Source of the DNA: Lachnospiraceae bacterium UBA7205
GTDB taxonomy: Bacteria > Bacillota > Clostridia > Lachnospirales > Lachnospiraceae
Reading direction: 5' to 3'
DNA length: 64,000 nt
Assembly: GCA_002490665.1 (NCBI GenBank)
Contig: DKUL01000036.1
Span: 57,079-121,078, forward strand
Positions 1 through 8,100 of this stretch are shown in pieces. The notes beneath the pieces are model-generated. The model was not told the DNA's origin. It saw only the letters and a program-made list of their open reading frames with translations, and searched no databases. Made by a program: the position numbers and the translations under genes. The stretch's first letter is position 1. Each line of letters opens with the position of its first letter.

Positions 1-950
1 TAGGCGAGAATCCGTCGGATTCTGCTCTTGATGCTATTTTCGCCAAAGGACACCGGGGTCGGGAAATGCCGTTTCTGATGCCAGTCTTTGGATGCTGCCA
101 GCGCCAGCAGGGATTCGCTGTAATCCGCTTTTTTGTCCTCCCCGAGCCGCGCAAGCACGCGTTCGTCGCACGTCTTTTCCAGTTCGCCCTGAAAGACTTT
201 GTATAGAAACCACAGGAAAGGATTGAACCAGTGTATGCTGACAACTGCAAAGGAAACCAGCTTCCAGACAGGATCCAGGTAGCGGATATGCATCTGCTCA
301 TGCAGCAGGATGTGTTCTTTTTGCTGTGTGGTCAGCGCGGGAGTCAGGTAAATACGCGGCATCAGGATGCCCACCACGCAGGGGGATGCGACGGCGTCTG
401 TCTCGTACACACCCTTGCAAAGCCGCATGGAGAACCGCAGGCGGTATTTGAGGCGGACATAGGAGAGCGCAGCCCAGAGCCATAGTACAGCCATCCCGAA
501 AATCCACACGCGTGCGCCGACAGACAGAAATGGGGCGTAGGGGGCTTGTGCTGGTTCGATTCTGCCGTTTTCGCGCGCATAATAATATGTTCGTCTGTTT
601 CCGTCAGCGCCGACAGAAACGGTGCTTCCCAAAGCGACAGCCTGCTCGTATTCCATGGTGCCTTCCAGTGCGGTCTGACAGCTGCGGTCTGAATTTTCCC
701 ATTCCAGTGTTGTTTCAATCCGGTTTGAGAGCTTGGCGACATTGCCTAGCTGAAACAGGCTCACTGTGGAGGAAATGGAAAACGGCACGACCAGACGCAG
801 TGCCACCAGCCCCCAGAGTGCCATGGAAATCCATCGCGGCGCCCGGGCATAATTGATGAGTATGCAGATAAGTACCACGCCGCACCCGATTGTCCCATAG
901 AAGCTCAGGCGCAGCACTTCGGCAAAGAGTTCTTCGAGAAGCATTGTCAT
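1..950 (-). CDS. BlaR1/MecR1-type M56 membrane metallopeptidase sensor (3' end cut by window)
   Basis: This is a sensor-transducer that would cleave or trigger loss of its BlaI-type repressor after an envelope signal. I translated the minus strand directly; 316 codons are visible and the frame is still open at base 1, so the C-terminal part is outside the window. Hydrophobic segments lie near the N-terminus (about residues 14-60) and about 145-165. The zinc motif HEQMH starts at residue 217, and a downstream glutamate-rich stretch (ELEKTCDE) fits the M56 family third ligand. The start ATG at 950 overlaps the stop of the upstream repressor gene as ATGA, which shows translational coupling; a second ATG lies two codons on. 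Whether the signal is a beta-lactam cannot be told, because the penicillin-binding sensor domain, if present, is beyond the edge. Confidence 0.85.
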   Translation of the reverse strand, partial: MTMLLEELFAEVLRLSFYGTIGCGVVLICILINYARAPRWISMALWGLVALRLVVPFSISSTVSLFQLGNVAKLSNRIETTLEWENSDRSCQTALEGTMEYEQAVALGSTVSVGADGNRRTYYYARENGRIEPAQAPYAPFLSVGARVWIFGMAVLWLWAALSYVRLKYRLRFSMRLCKGVYETDAVASPCVVGILMPRIYLTPALTTQQKEHILLHEQMHIRYLDPVWKLVSFAVVSIHWFNPFLWFLYKVFQGELEKTCDERVLARLGEDKKADYSESLLALAASKDWHQKRHFPTPVSFGENSIKSRIRRILA

Positions 951-1321
951 CCCTCCTTGTTCTTCTGGCGGCTGTTGTCGATGAGACGCTGGATTTCGTC
1001 AGCCTCCTTGTCGCTTAAGGTCTTTCCCCTGGTAAAGGCAGCGATGAAAGCGGGCAGGGAGCCGCCGAACGTGTCCGCGACAAACTGCTCGCTCTGCCGC
1101 CTGTGAAAGTCCGCCTTTGGCATCAGCACAACGACTGTGCCATTGTCATTTTGGAAAATGCCGCGCTGGCAGAGACGCTTTAACATCGTGTAGGTTGTCG
1201 TGCGCTTCCAGCCAAAGGCATCCTGGCATGCCTTTACCAGATTCCCTGTGCTGATGGGCGCCGATGCCCAGATAAGTTCCGCGAAGCGCCCTTCCATGAC
1301 GCCCAGTTTGTTTTCATCCAT
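947..1321 (-). CDS. BlaI/MecI/CopY-family winged-helix repressor
   Basis: A 124-residue DNA-binding repressor expected to dimerise on palindromic operators and to be inactivated by the adjacent M56 protease. The N-terminal winged helix spans about residues 1-75, with the recognition region WKRTTTYTMLKRL; the C-terminal 45 residues form the dimerisation and cleavage part. Length matches the family. It is first in a two-gene minus-strand operon and overlaps the sensor gene by 4 bases. Upstream lie two inverted repeats and a sigma-A-like promoter at 1420-1471, so it is very probably autoregulated. BlaI homologues outside true beta-lactamase loci often control unknown regulons, and no beta-lactamase is visible here. 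Confidence 0.9.
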   Translation of the reverse strand: MDENKLGVMEGRFAELIWASAPISTGNLVKACQDAFGWKRTTTYTMLKRLCQRGIFQNDNGTVVVLMPKADFHRRQSEQFVADTFGGSLPAFIAAFTRGKTLSDKEADEIQRLIDNSRQKNKEG

Positions 1322-1419
1322 TTTTCATTCCGCCTTTTTTGCTGTTTTTTTGTAGAAAATATTGTGCGCAAGAATCGTATTGCATATTTTGTGAGGCAGT
1401 TTGCCTGCCATATTATTTT

Positions 1420-1471
1420 GTCTAATAATATTAGACAATTATAGTCTAATGCCGTTAGACACATTTGTCAA
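1420..1471 (-). promoter_or_regulatory. Promoter with twin BlaI-type operators
   Basis: Two inverted repeats share the half-site GTCTAA/TTAGAC: a perfect palindrome at 1420-1436 (7-base arms) and a second at 1444-1460 (6-base arms), with centres 24 bp apart. Reading the minus strand, TTGACA at 1471-1466 and TAGACT at 1448-1443 are separated by 17 bases and form a plausible promoter. The second palindrome covers the -10 region and the first lies just downstream, a layout that would let the repressor block its own operon. Confidence 0.75.
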
Positions 1472-1674
1472 GCGAATTTTGCGTGGTTTGATGCTTGTAA
1501 CAGGAAGCCGAAGGCTGAATCTGCTTTTGCTGACGGCTGGACAGCAACAGCTGCTACAGGCATCCAATAATATTTTTGTGATAGCGATAGTAATATAGGT
1601 TTTCGTATGGTATTATGATATTGAGAAACAAATGATTGGGCGCATTGGATGGGAAAGGCAGGACAGGGCTGGTT

Positions 1675-2085
1675 ATGACGACAGACAAACTTATGGGCAT
1701 GCTTGAGGCATCGCCTGAAAATTTTAGGGACATTGCATTTACGACGGACATGCAGATTTCTTTTGGCGAATATCTGACAGAGCTGATGCAGGAAAAATCA
1801 TTTGACAGTTCCAGGCTGATTAAGGAAGCCTGCCTTAGCAGGACCTATGCATATCAGTTTATCAGTGGGCAGCGAATTCCGGGACGCGATATTATTATCC
1901 GCATTGGGCTTGCCATGCAGCTTGACGTGGAGACGGTGCAGCGCATGCTTGCGATTGCGCAGAAGGGAACGCTCTATCCAAAAAAAAAGAGGGATTCGGC
2001 TATCCTGTACTGTATCCGCAGGAAAATGAAACTGGATGAGACGAACATCATATTGCAGGACATGGATGAAGAGCCATTACTGTAA
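1675..2085 (+). CDS. Small helix-turn-helix protein paired with the Ser/Thr kinase
   Basis: A 136-residue cytoplasmic protein. The middle (about residues 40-90) reads as an XRE-like helix-turn-helix: LIKEACLSRTYAYQFISG followed by RIPGRDIIIRIGLAMQLD. The N-terminal 35 residues and the charged C-terminal tail are not recognised. The frame extends up to a TTG at 1636, but the ATG at 1675 has a purine-rich stretch in front and no in-frame signal further up is convincing. It ends 23 bases before the kinase gene, so the two probably form one transcript. A role as regulator or substrate of the kinase is inference. Confidence 0.7.
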   Translation: MTTDKLMGMLEASPENFRDIAFTTDMQISFGEYLTELMQEKSFDSSRLIKEACLSRTYAYQFISGQRIPGRDIIIRIGLAMQLDVETVQRMLAIAQKGTLYPKKKRDSAILYCIRRKMKLDETNIILQDMDEEPLL

Positions 2086-2108
2086 AGATAAAGGGAATAG
2101 GGGGTTAA

Positions 2109-3983
2109 ATGGGCAGAACAATTGCAGAAGTGCGGGAAGGCTTAACCGGGGGCAGCCTGCCTGACGCGGTACAGGCAGACTATGAGGTGATATCCTGTTA
2201 TCAGGATGCGGACAAAAAACAGACATATCTGGTGAGGCGAAAAGAGGACGGCCGGAAGTTGGTGCTAAAGTGTGCACAGGGCGAATATCTGGCTTTTTTG
2301 CGAGAGGAGGCAGTATTTTTCAGGGACAGGAATTTTTCCTTTTTGCCGTGTTACATATCCTACTATGAACAGGAGGGGAACGGCTTTTTATTCAGGGAGT
2401 ATATAGATGGCTCAACCATCTGGGATATTGTCGAAAGGCGTGGGGCATTTTCACAGAAGGAAGCGCTCGTCATATTAAAGAAGCTTGCTGGTATGCTGAA
2501 AATGCTTCACGAGGAGAATCCGCCGGTCATCCACAGGGATTTGAAACCGCAGAATATCGTCATGACGGCAAAGGGGGAATGCTACCTGATTGACATGGGG
2601 ACGGCAAGGCAGTATGAGGATGACAAGCAGCAGGATACGGTGGTTGTGGGGACAAGGGCAGTTGCCGCACCGGAGCAGTTTGGCTATAGCCAGACGGATG
2701 AGCGGACGGACATTTATGCGTTTGGGATTCTGATGAATTATATGCTGACGGGCAGTATGCGGCTGGAGGAAGATACTACACTTCTGGCGAGGGTGCGGAA
2801 AATAATTCTGAAGTGTACGGCATTTAGTCCCGGCGAGCGGTATCAGGATATGTCTGAGATTGAGACGCAGCTTGACAGGCTGCTGCAGGATAAGCAGAGC
2901 CATTATAAAATCCGCAGGGCGGCAGAAGCGGTTCTGGTGGCAGCAGCGCTCCTGATCTGCATTGGTTTTGCAGTGGAGAAGGTAAAGCTGCTGATGCATC
3001 CGGAAGCCATATTCGAAGACAGGCTCCTTGAGACAGCAGTGCGGCAGGAGCTGGGAAAAAAGCAGGGCGAAACCATTTACCTGTCAGAGCTTGCCGGTGT
3101 CGAACAGCTTCTTGTTTGTGGCGATGCGGTTCTTTCTGATTATGGGCAGCATACACATTATATGAAGGAGCACCGGATAGACTATCAGACCATAGAAGGG
3201 ATGGGTACGATCCGGGATATTTCCCTGCTGAAAAAGATGCCGAACCTTAAAATCCTCGTGCTTGACAGGCAGGCGATAACGGATATTTCCCCCTTGGAAG
3301 ACCTGGATTTGGAAATCGTGTCACTGTGCTGCAATGATATCAGCGACATCAGTCCGCTGCAAAACAGCAAATCGCTGACATGTCTTTACATTGCGGAGAC
3401 GCAGGTGGACGATATCGGCGCGCTTGCGGACAAGGAGGGGCTGCGGATTCTTGATATCAGCTATACGCGGCTTTCGACCCTGGAGCAGCTCAGGGGCATG
3501 AATGTCAGCGAACTCAGCATGTTTGGACTTGTTCCCGAGGATTATGCCCCGCTTGGGGAACTTCCGCTCAGGAAGCTGGAGATAATGGGGGTGTCTTCCG
3601 ATGGAATTACAGTGATAGGGCGGATGGAAAGCATGGAACAGATGACGATTTACAGCAGTAACATTGCAAGTTTACAAGTGTTTAGGCGTTTGAACAAATT
3701 GAAGTATCTGGATGTGTGGGGCAATAAACTCAAAAATCTTGATGGTTTGGAAAATATGCCGGATATCACACATTTGGATATCGGTGAGAATCCCATAACA
3801 AAAGTTGAGATTCCTTCGCAGAATCATTTAAGCTTTTTCGGAATCAGGAACTCAGGCGTGAACGATTTATCTTTTTTGGAGGAAATGCCGGAGCTGAAAA
3901 CCTTTCACATCAATTATGTCCAGAAGAAGCTATTGGATGAAATCATGCCGGAACCGCCTTTTGTGGTGAATGTTTCGGGATAG
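2109..3983 (+). CDS. Membrane Ser/Thr protein kinase with extracytoplasmic leucine-rich repeats
   Basis: A 624-residue Hanks-type kinase. Kinase residues visible: the ATP-binding lysine in LVLKC (K54), catalytic loop HRDLKPQN at 142-149, metal-binding DMG at 162-164 (DFG in most kinases), and APE at 187-189. A single membrane segment lies at about 271-290, so the C-terminal half is outside the cell. From about residue 365 to 620 there are roughly ten internalin-like leucine-rich repeats (pattern LKxLxLxxNxIxDISPL), suggesting ligand or surface binding in place of the usual PASTA repeats. It follows the HTH gene by 23 bases. The stop codon TAG is formed at the left edge of a repeat element, so the original C-terminus may have been longer. 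Confidence 0.9.
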   Translation: MGRTIAEVREGLTGGSLPDAVQADYEVISCYQDADKKQTYLVRRKEDGRKLVLKCAQGEYLAFLREEAVFFRDRNFSFLPCYISYYEQEGNGFLFREYIDGSTIWDIVERRGAFSQKEALVILKKLAGMLKMLHEENPPVIHRDLKPQNIVMTAKGECYLIDMGTARQYEDDKQQDTVVVGTRAVAAPEQFGYSQTDERTDIYAFGILMNYMLTGSMRLEEDTTLLARVRKIILKCTAFSPGERYQDMSEIETQLDRLLQDKQSHYKIRRAAEAVLVAAALLICIGFAVEKVKLLMHPEAIFEDRLLETAVRQELGKKQGETIYLSELAGVEQLLVCGDAVLSDYGQHTHYMKEHRIDYQTIEGMGTIRDISLLKKMPNLKILVLDRQAITDISPLEDLDLEIVSLCCNDISDISPLQNSKSLTCLYIAETQVDDIGALADKEGLRILDISYTRLSTLEQLRGMNVSELSMFGLVPEDYAPLGELPLRKLEIMGVSSDGITVIGRMESMEQMTIYSSNIASLQVFRRLNKLKYLDVWGNKLKNLDGLENMPDITHLDIGENPITKVEIPSQNHLSFFGIRNSGVNDLSFLEEMPELKTFHINYVQKKLLDEIMPEPPFVVNVSG

Positions 3984-4142
3984 GGCGTGTTTGAAAAATC
4001 ATTCCCATCATCTGCACGCCCCGCTTTGCGTGATATTTGCGTCAAATTCAGTCGACGTAGCCCGCTACGACTCCTTCATTTGGCACAAATCTCCCACAAA
4101 TTGTGACGCCCATCTGACAGAAAGCATTTTTCAAACACGCTC
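3983..4142 (+). repeat. MITE-like inverted-repeat element 1
   Basis: The ends are a perfect 15-base inverted repeat: GCGTGTTTGAAAAAT at 3985-3999 and its complement at 4126-4140, extending two more bases with one mismatch. TA dinucleotides flank the element at 3981-3982 and 4143-4144, as left by elements with TA target sites. The interior is also self-complementary and converges on a small stem-loop, CGTAGC-CC-GCTACG, at 4056-4069. It has no open frame of its own. The kinase stop codon straddles its left edge. Confidence 0.7.
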
Positions 4143-4160
4143 TAAAGCACAAATGATGTA

Positions 4161-4189
4161 TTGACAATGTATGGAGTATGCACTATACT
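4161..4189 (+). promoter_or_regulatory. Toxin-antitoxin operon promoter and operator
   Basis: TTGACA at 4161-4166 and TATACT at 4184-4189 are separated by exactly 17 bases. The inverted repeat AGTAT-GCACT-ATACT (4175-4189) covers the -10 box and is a candidate antitoxin operator. Transcription would begin near 4196, so the transcript would carry the whole of repeat element 2 as its leader. Confidence 0.7.
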
Positions 4190-4203
4190 TCGAATAGAAG
4201 TTA

Positions 4204-4376
4204 AGGAATTGTAGGAAAATAAGTGATGCAGATTGCGCAGGATATTTCTTCGAGGTTAAATTGCTAAAGCAATTGTCAAAAAACGCAGTCGTAGCGGGCT
4301 ACGGCGAGGCTTTTTGACATGCATAATCGGAGAAATAGCCAAGTCAAGATGCGTCAGTTATTTTTCTACAGTTCCT
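4204..4376 (+). repeat. Long imperfect palindrome, inverted-repeat element 2
   Basis: Terminal arms 4204-4230 and 4350-4376 are inverted repeats matching at 23 of 27 positions. Further in, TGTCAAAAA near 4275 pairs with TTTTTGACA near 4311, and the apex is CGTAGC-GG-GCTACG at 4290-4303. This apical stem is the same as in element 1, with the complementary loop. The whole element can fold into one long hairpin as DNA or RNA. It lies between the promoter and the first codon of the toxin-antitoxin operon. Confidence 0.7.
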
Positions 4377-4410
4377 AAGGATGCGTTGAGATGGTGAAAG
4401 GGTGGGGCAT

Positions 4411-4686
4411 ATGGCAACTACGAATATAACAATGAGGATAGATGAAGAGTTGAAGGCGCAGGCAGAAGAGTTATTTGCTGATTTAGGACTCAATATGACA
4501 TCTGCATTTACGGTGTTTGTAAAACAGGCAGTGCGGGAACAACGTATTCCTTTTATGCTTTCAAGGGAATCAGTAAATGCAGAAACTTTGGAGGCAATGG
4601 AGGAAGTAAAACAGATGAAGCAGCATCCGGAATTCGGAAAGTCATATACGGACATTGATGAAATGATGGAGGAATTGCTGAAATGA
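4411..4686 (+). CDS. dinJ: RelB/DinJ-family antitoxin
   Basis: A 91-residue antitoxin. The N-terminal segment TTNITMRIDEELKAQAEELF is the ribbon-helix-helix DNA-binding part typical of DinJ, and the following helix LNMTSAFTVFVKQAVREQRIPF is the family signature. The C-terminal 40 residues are acidic and should wrap around the toxin. The ATG at 4411 has the GGTGGGG ribosome site in front; a GTG nine bases upstream is in frame but would lie within that site. It overlaps the toxin gene by ATGA. As in other pairs, the antitoxin and complex should repress the shared promoter. Confidence 0.92.
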   Translation: MATTNITMRIDEELKAQAEELFADLGLNMTSAFTVFVKQAVREQRIPFMLSRESVNAETLEAMEEVKQMKQHPEFGKSYTDIDEMMEELLK

Positions 4687-4958
4687 AATATACAGTAAAG
4701 CCCACTTCAAAGTTTCAGAAAGATTTGAAGAAGGTGCAGAAAAGAGGATATGACATCTCTCTTTTGACAGATGTTATTAAAAAGCTGGCAAATGGTGAGG
4801 AGCTGCCTGCGAGAAATAGGGATCATGTCCTTTCTGGTGATTATGCTGGTTTAAGGGAATGTCACGTTACGCCCGATTGGCTGCTTGTATATGAGATTGA
4901 TGATGAAAGCATCATATTGTATCTGACCAGAACAGGAACGCATAGTGATTTATTTTGA
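4683..4958 (+). CDS. yafQ: YafQ/RelE-family mRNA interferase toxin
   Basis: A 91-residue ribosome-dependent endoribonuclease. Residues matching the YafQ active site are present: H48, H61, D65-W66, H87 and the terminal F91 in the ending RTGTHSDLF. Length equals the family norm. Its start overlaps the antitoxin stop (ATGA), the usual order of antitoxin before toxin. A hairpin terminator follows 10 bases after the stop. All catalytic residues are intact, so the toxin is probably active. Confidence 0.93.
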   Translation: MKYTVKPTSKFQKDLKKVQKRGYDISLLTDVIKKLANGEELPARNRDHVLSGDYAGLRECHVTPDWLLVYEIDDESIILYLTRTGTHSDLF

Positions 4959-4967
4959 ATGTGGAAA

Positions 4968-4999
4968 GTCGTTAATGGAAGAGTTAACGGCTTTTTTTT
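4968..4999 (+). terminator. Intrinsic terminator of the toxin-antitoxin operon
   Basis: GTCGTTAA and TTAACGGC form an 8-base stem with one G-T pair, followed by a run of eight T. Confidence 0.8.
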
Positions 5000-5137
5000 G
5001 TGCAAAATAATGAAATAAATGTAATTATTCCGCAAACTGCGTACCAAATGCACAAATATAAAGAGTATAATTATATGAGCATTTGTTAACCAAAAGTACC
5101 ATAATGCACATGGGCATTGCGAAAGGAGTGGGGCGCT

Positions 5138-8100
5138 ATGAGACAGACCAAAAAGCAATTGCGGCGGATAATTGCAGTATTGTTATCAGTCGTGCTTGTG
5201 TTTTCGACTTTTGAAGGGATATCCTTTACCGGATATGCGGTGGAAAATACAGGCGTAGGGGACATTGATACAGAGACACATGCACAGGAGGAGGAGAAAG
5301 AAGACGACACAAACGTATCTGCCGTGGGTACGACGGAGGAGGAAGTGCAGTCTTCCGAAGAAAAAGCCGTGGAGACGGAGGAAGGTACGCAGGAAGAGCC
5401 GTCGTCCGAGGGGGAGAAAAATTCTTTGACACAGGAAGAGGGCATCTCCCAGGAAAGTGCTTTGGAAGAAAATGTTTCGGAGGTATCTGCGACTGAGTCC
5501 GAAGAAGAAGTCGAGGAACCATTGACGGATGAAGAACTGCGCATAAATGGCGAGGACGGTGAAGCGTATACAGGAACAGCGGAAACGTATGAAAATGGAT
5601 GGCGAGAATTAATCATATGTGAAAGCGATTTTGAGGAGTTTTATAATAATGCCGAGACTGGTGATGCTGACGCACAGAAGTCCTTTGACGATGCTGCGAT
5701 TGAGGATATTCTAACAGTGCATGCAGAGGACACGGATAAGTTTGATTCCATTAAAATCGAGTATAATGTCATTACAGATCATAAAGCGATATCACAATCG
5801 CTCTGGAATGCCGTTGCACAATTTGGGGGCAGAAAGGAGATATTTTACGCAAACTTTTTTTATGGGAAGGAGGAAACACTTGAATTAAGGTGGTCTTTTA
5901 AAAACCCGGAGGTGGCAGAACAGGATGTCAATATAGAGGTCACAAAACTTGAATTACAATCGGACGCAGGAGCCGGTGCAGTGATACGTTTTGCAAATAC
6001 ATCCTTTCCGGCTGAAAAAGTGGGCTTAGACACCTATACAAACAATACGGAAAAGTATCAGATGCTGGCCGTGGCATTCGGCGATACATACATAAAGCTT
6101 GCAGCATACGAAGGCACTGGCGAGATAGAGGGCATTCAGGGTGAGTACTGGACCGGTGAGAACGTAAAAGAGGCAGGATTTGGTTTTGAGGATATAAAGC
6201 GCCTGACTCCGGAAACGGAGTATACCTTGAAAAAATTTTCTTATAAGGGAGATATCTGGACAGATGACGAAAATGGGCGCACAGGGCTTGATATTAATTA
6301 TCTGGACATGGAAAAGGACGGGGGATTAACGACCGAAGAAGTCCGGAAGATATTAGAAACGTATCATAAGGGAAAGATCTATGATGAGATTTATATCATA
6401 CAGCCTTCAGGTGAATCCAATGTAATTTATAAAGATATGGCAGATATGCTTTATCCGTATCTGAATACCGATACCAAAGACTGCAGGCTGCGGTTTGGTT
6501 TTATGGAAGAAAACGGCGACTGCAAAGAGTGGAAGCTCTGGAATCCGCAGGAGATGCAGGACAGCGATCAGACTGTTGCGGCGGATATGACTATTGCAGA
6601 TGGCAAAATCAGCGTGACAATACGGAAAAAGCCGGATTTTAGGGCTGAAAAAGCGGAGCTTAGCTTTTCCATGGAGAAAAGGGATGGCACGGAAGCATCC
6701 GCCATTATTGATATTCTGGGAACAGACGAGGGTCAGCTTATCCTTAGGAAGAGTGACAACAGGGAAGAGGACGTATGGGCATGGTATGGCAGCAATGATG
6801 AATGTGTGTGGCTTGATATCGATGCAGCCAGCGAAATGACGGAAGGCGTATCATACACCGTGGAACGATATGAATACGCGGGCGATATATGGACCTGGAC
6901 AGATGATAGCGGAGAGCATACCGGGCTGAACATCAATTACGGCGGCGCAGGCGTAGAAAATCTGGATGTGGATACCATCAGGGAAATATTAAGCCGCCGT
7001 CCGGAAGGAGAAAAGTTTGACGAAATCCGGATTGAACAGCCGGCAGAAGGAAAAGAAAACTTCATTCCAGGAGAAGCCGTGATGGAAGCCTGCAAATATC
7101 TGGATCCGGAGACCGAAGCGGAAGATAGACGCGTAATATTTGTCTTTATAGATGAGTCAAACGAAGCAGCTACCGAATGGCGGATTGTCAATCCAAAGGC
7201 AGACCAGGAAGACCAGACTGTCTCGGCAGAATTAATTGTCACAGAGGACACAGTTGCCATAAAGGTGACAAAGAAACCGGAATTTGAGGCAGATCGCACC
7301 GAGGTTGGCTTTACAAGAAATGAAGAGCGCGACGGCAGTACAGTGGCAAGCATTAAAAAGGTGTTGGACGCTGAAGAAAATGGGATTGCATTCCATGATG
7401 ACACAGGAAAAATCATAGACGGTTATTATGGATATGATGCGGACAACGTATGGCTTGGCATCGGCATAGAAGAACTGGAAGCCGGAAAGGAGTACAAGGC
7501 AGGAAAAAGTGTTTACAGGGGAGACTGTTATACATGGACGGACGAGGCGGACGACACAAAGATATACGCCGGACTGAACATCAACTACCGCGCCGCGGGA
7601 AAGGAAGAGGCGCTCACCGCAGAGGAAATCCAGCAGATATTAAGCGGCTGGGGCAGTGAACGGTTTGATGAAATCTTTCTTGAACAGCCCTGTAAAAATG
7701 ACAGCAATGTCATTTCAAAAGCGGCAGCGGACGTGCTGTACCAGTATTTAAAGTCGAAAGAGGACAACGAGGAACGAAGATTGTTCTTTGTATTCGTCAA
7801 CGCAGAGACAGGTTCGCGCATGGAATGGGGGCTTATGAATCCACAGGAGGAGCAGGAGGGTGACCAGACAGCCAACGCCGTAATGGACATTTCCGGCGAC
7901 AATGTAAGCCTGACCATTTCAAGTCCGGTACTGAAAGCCGAGCGCGTCACGTTTGGTGTCGGGAAAGAAATGACGAAAGACCCTGACAGCGCCGTCCTGA
8001 TAAAATTGTTCGGGGAAGCGGAATGCGACCTTGTATTTCAGGCGGATGGGGAACAGGACGTATATGGCATCAGCAGGGTAGACCGAAATACCAACATTTT

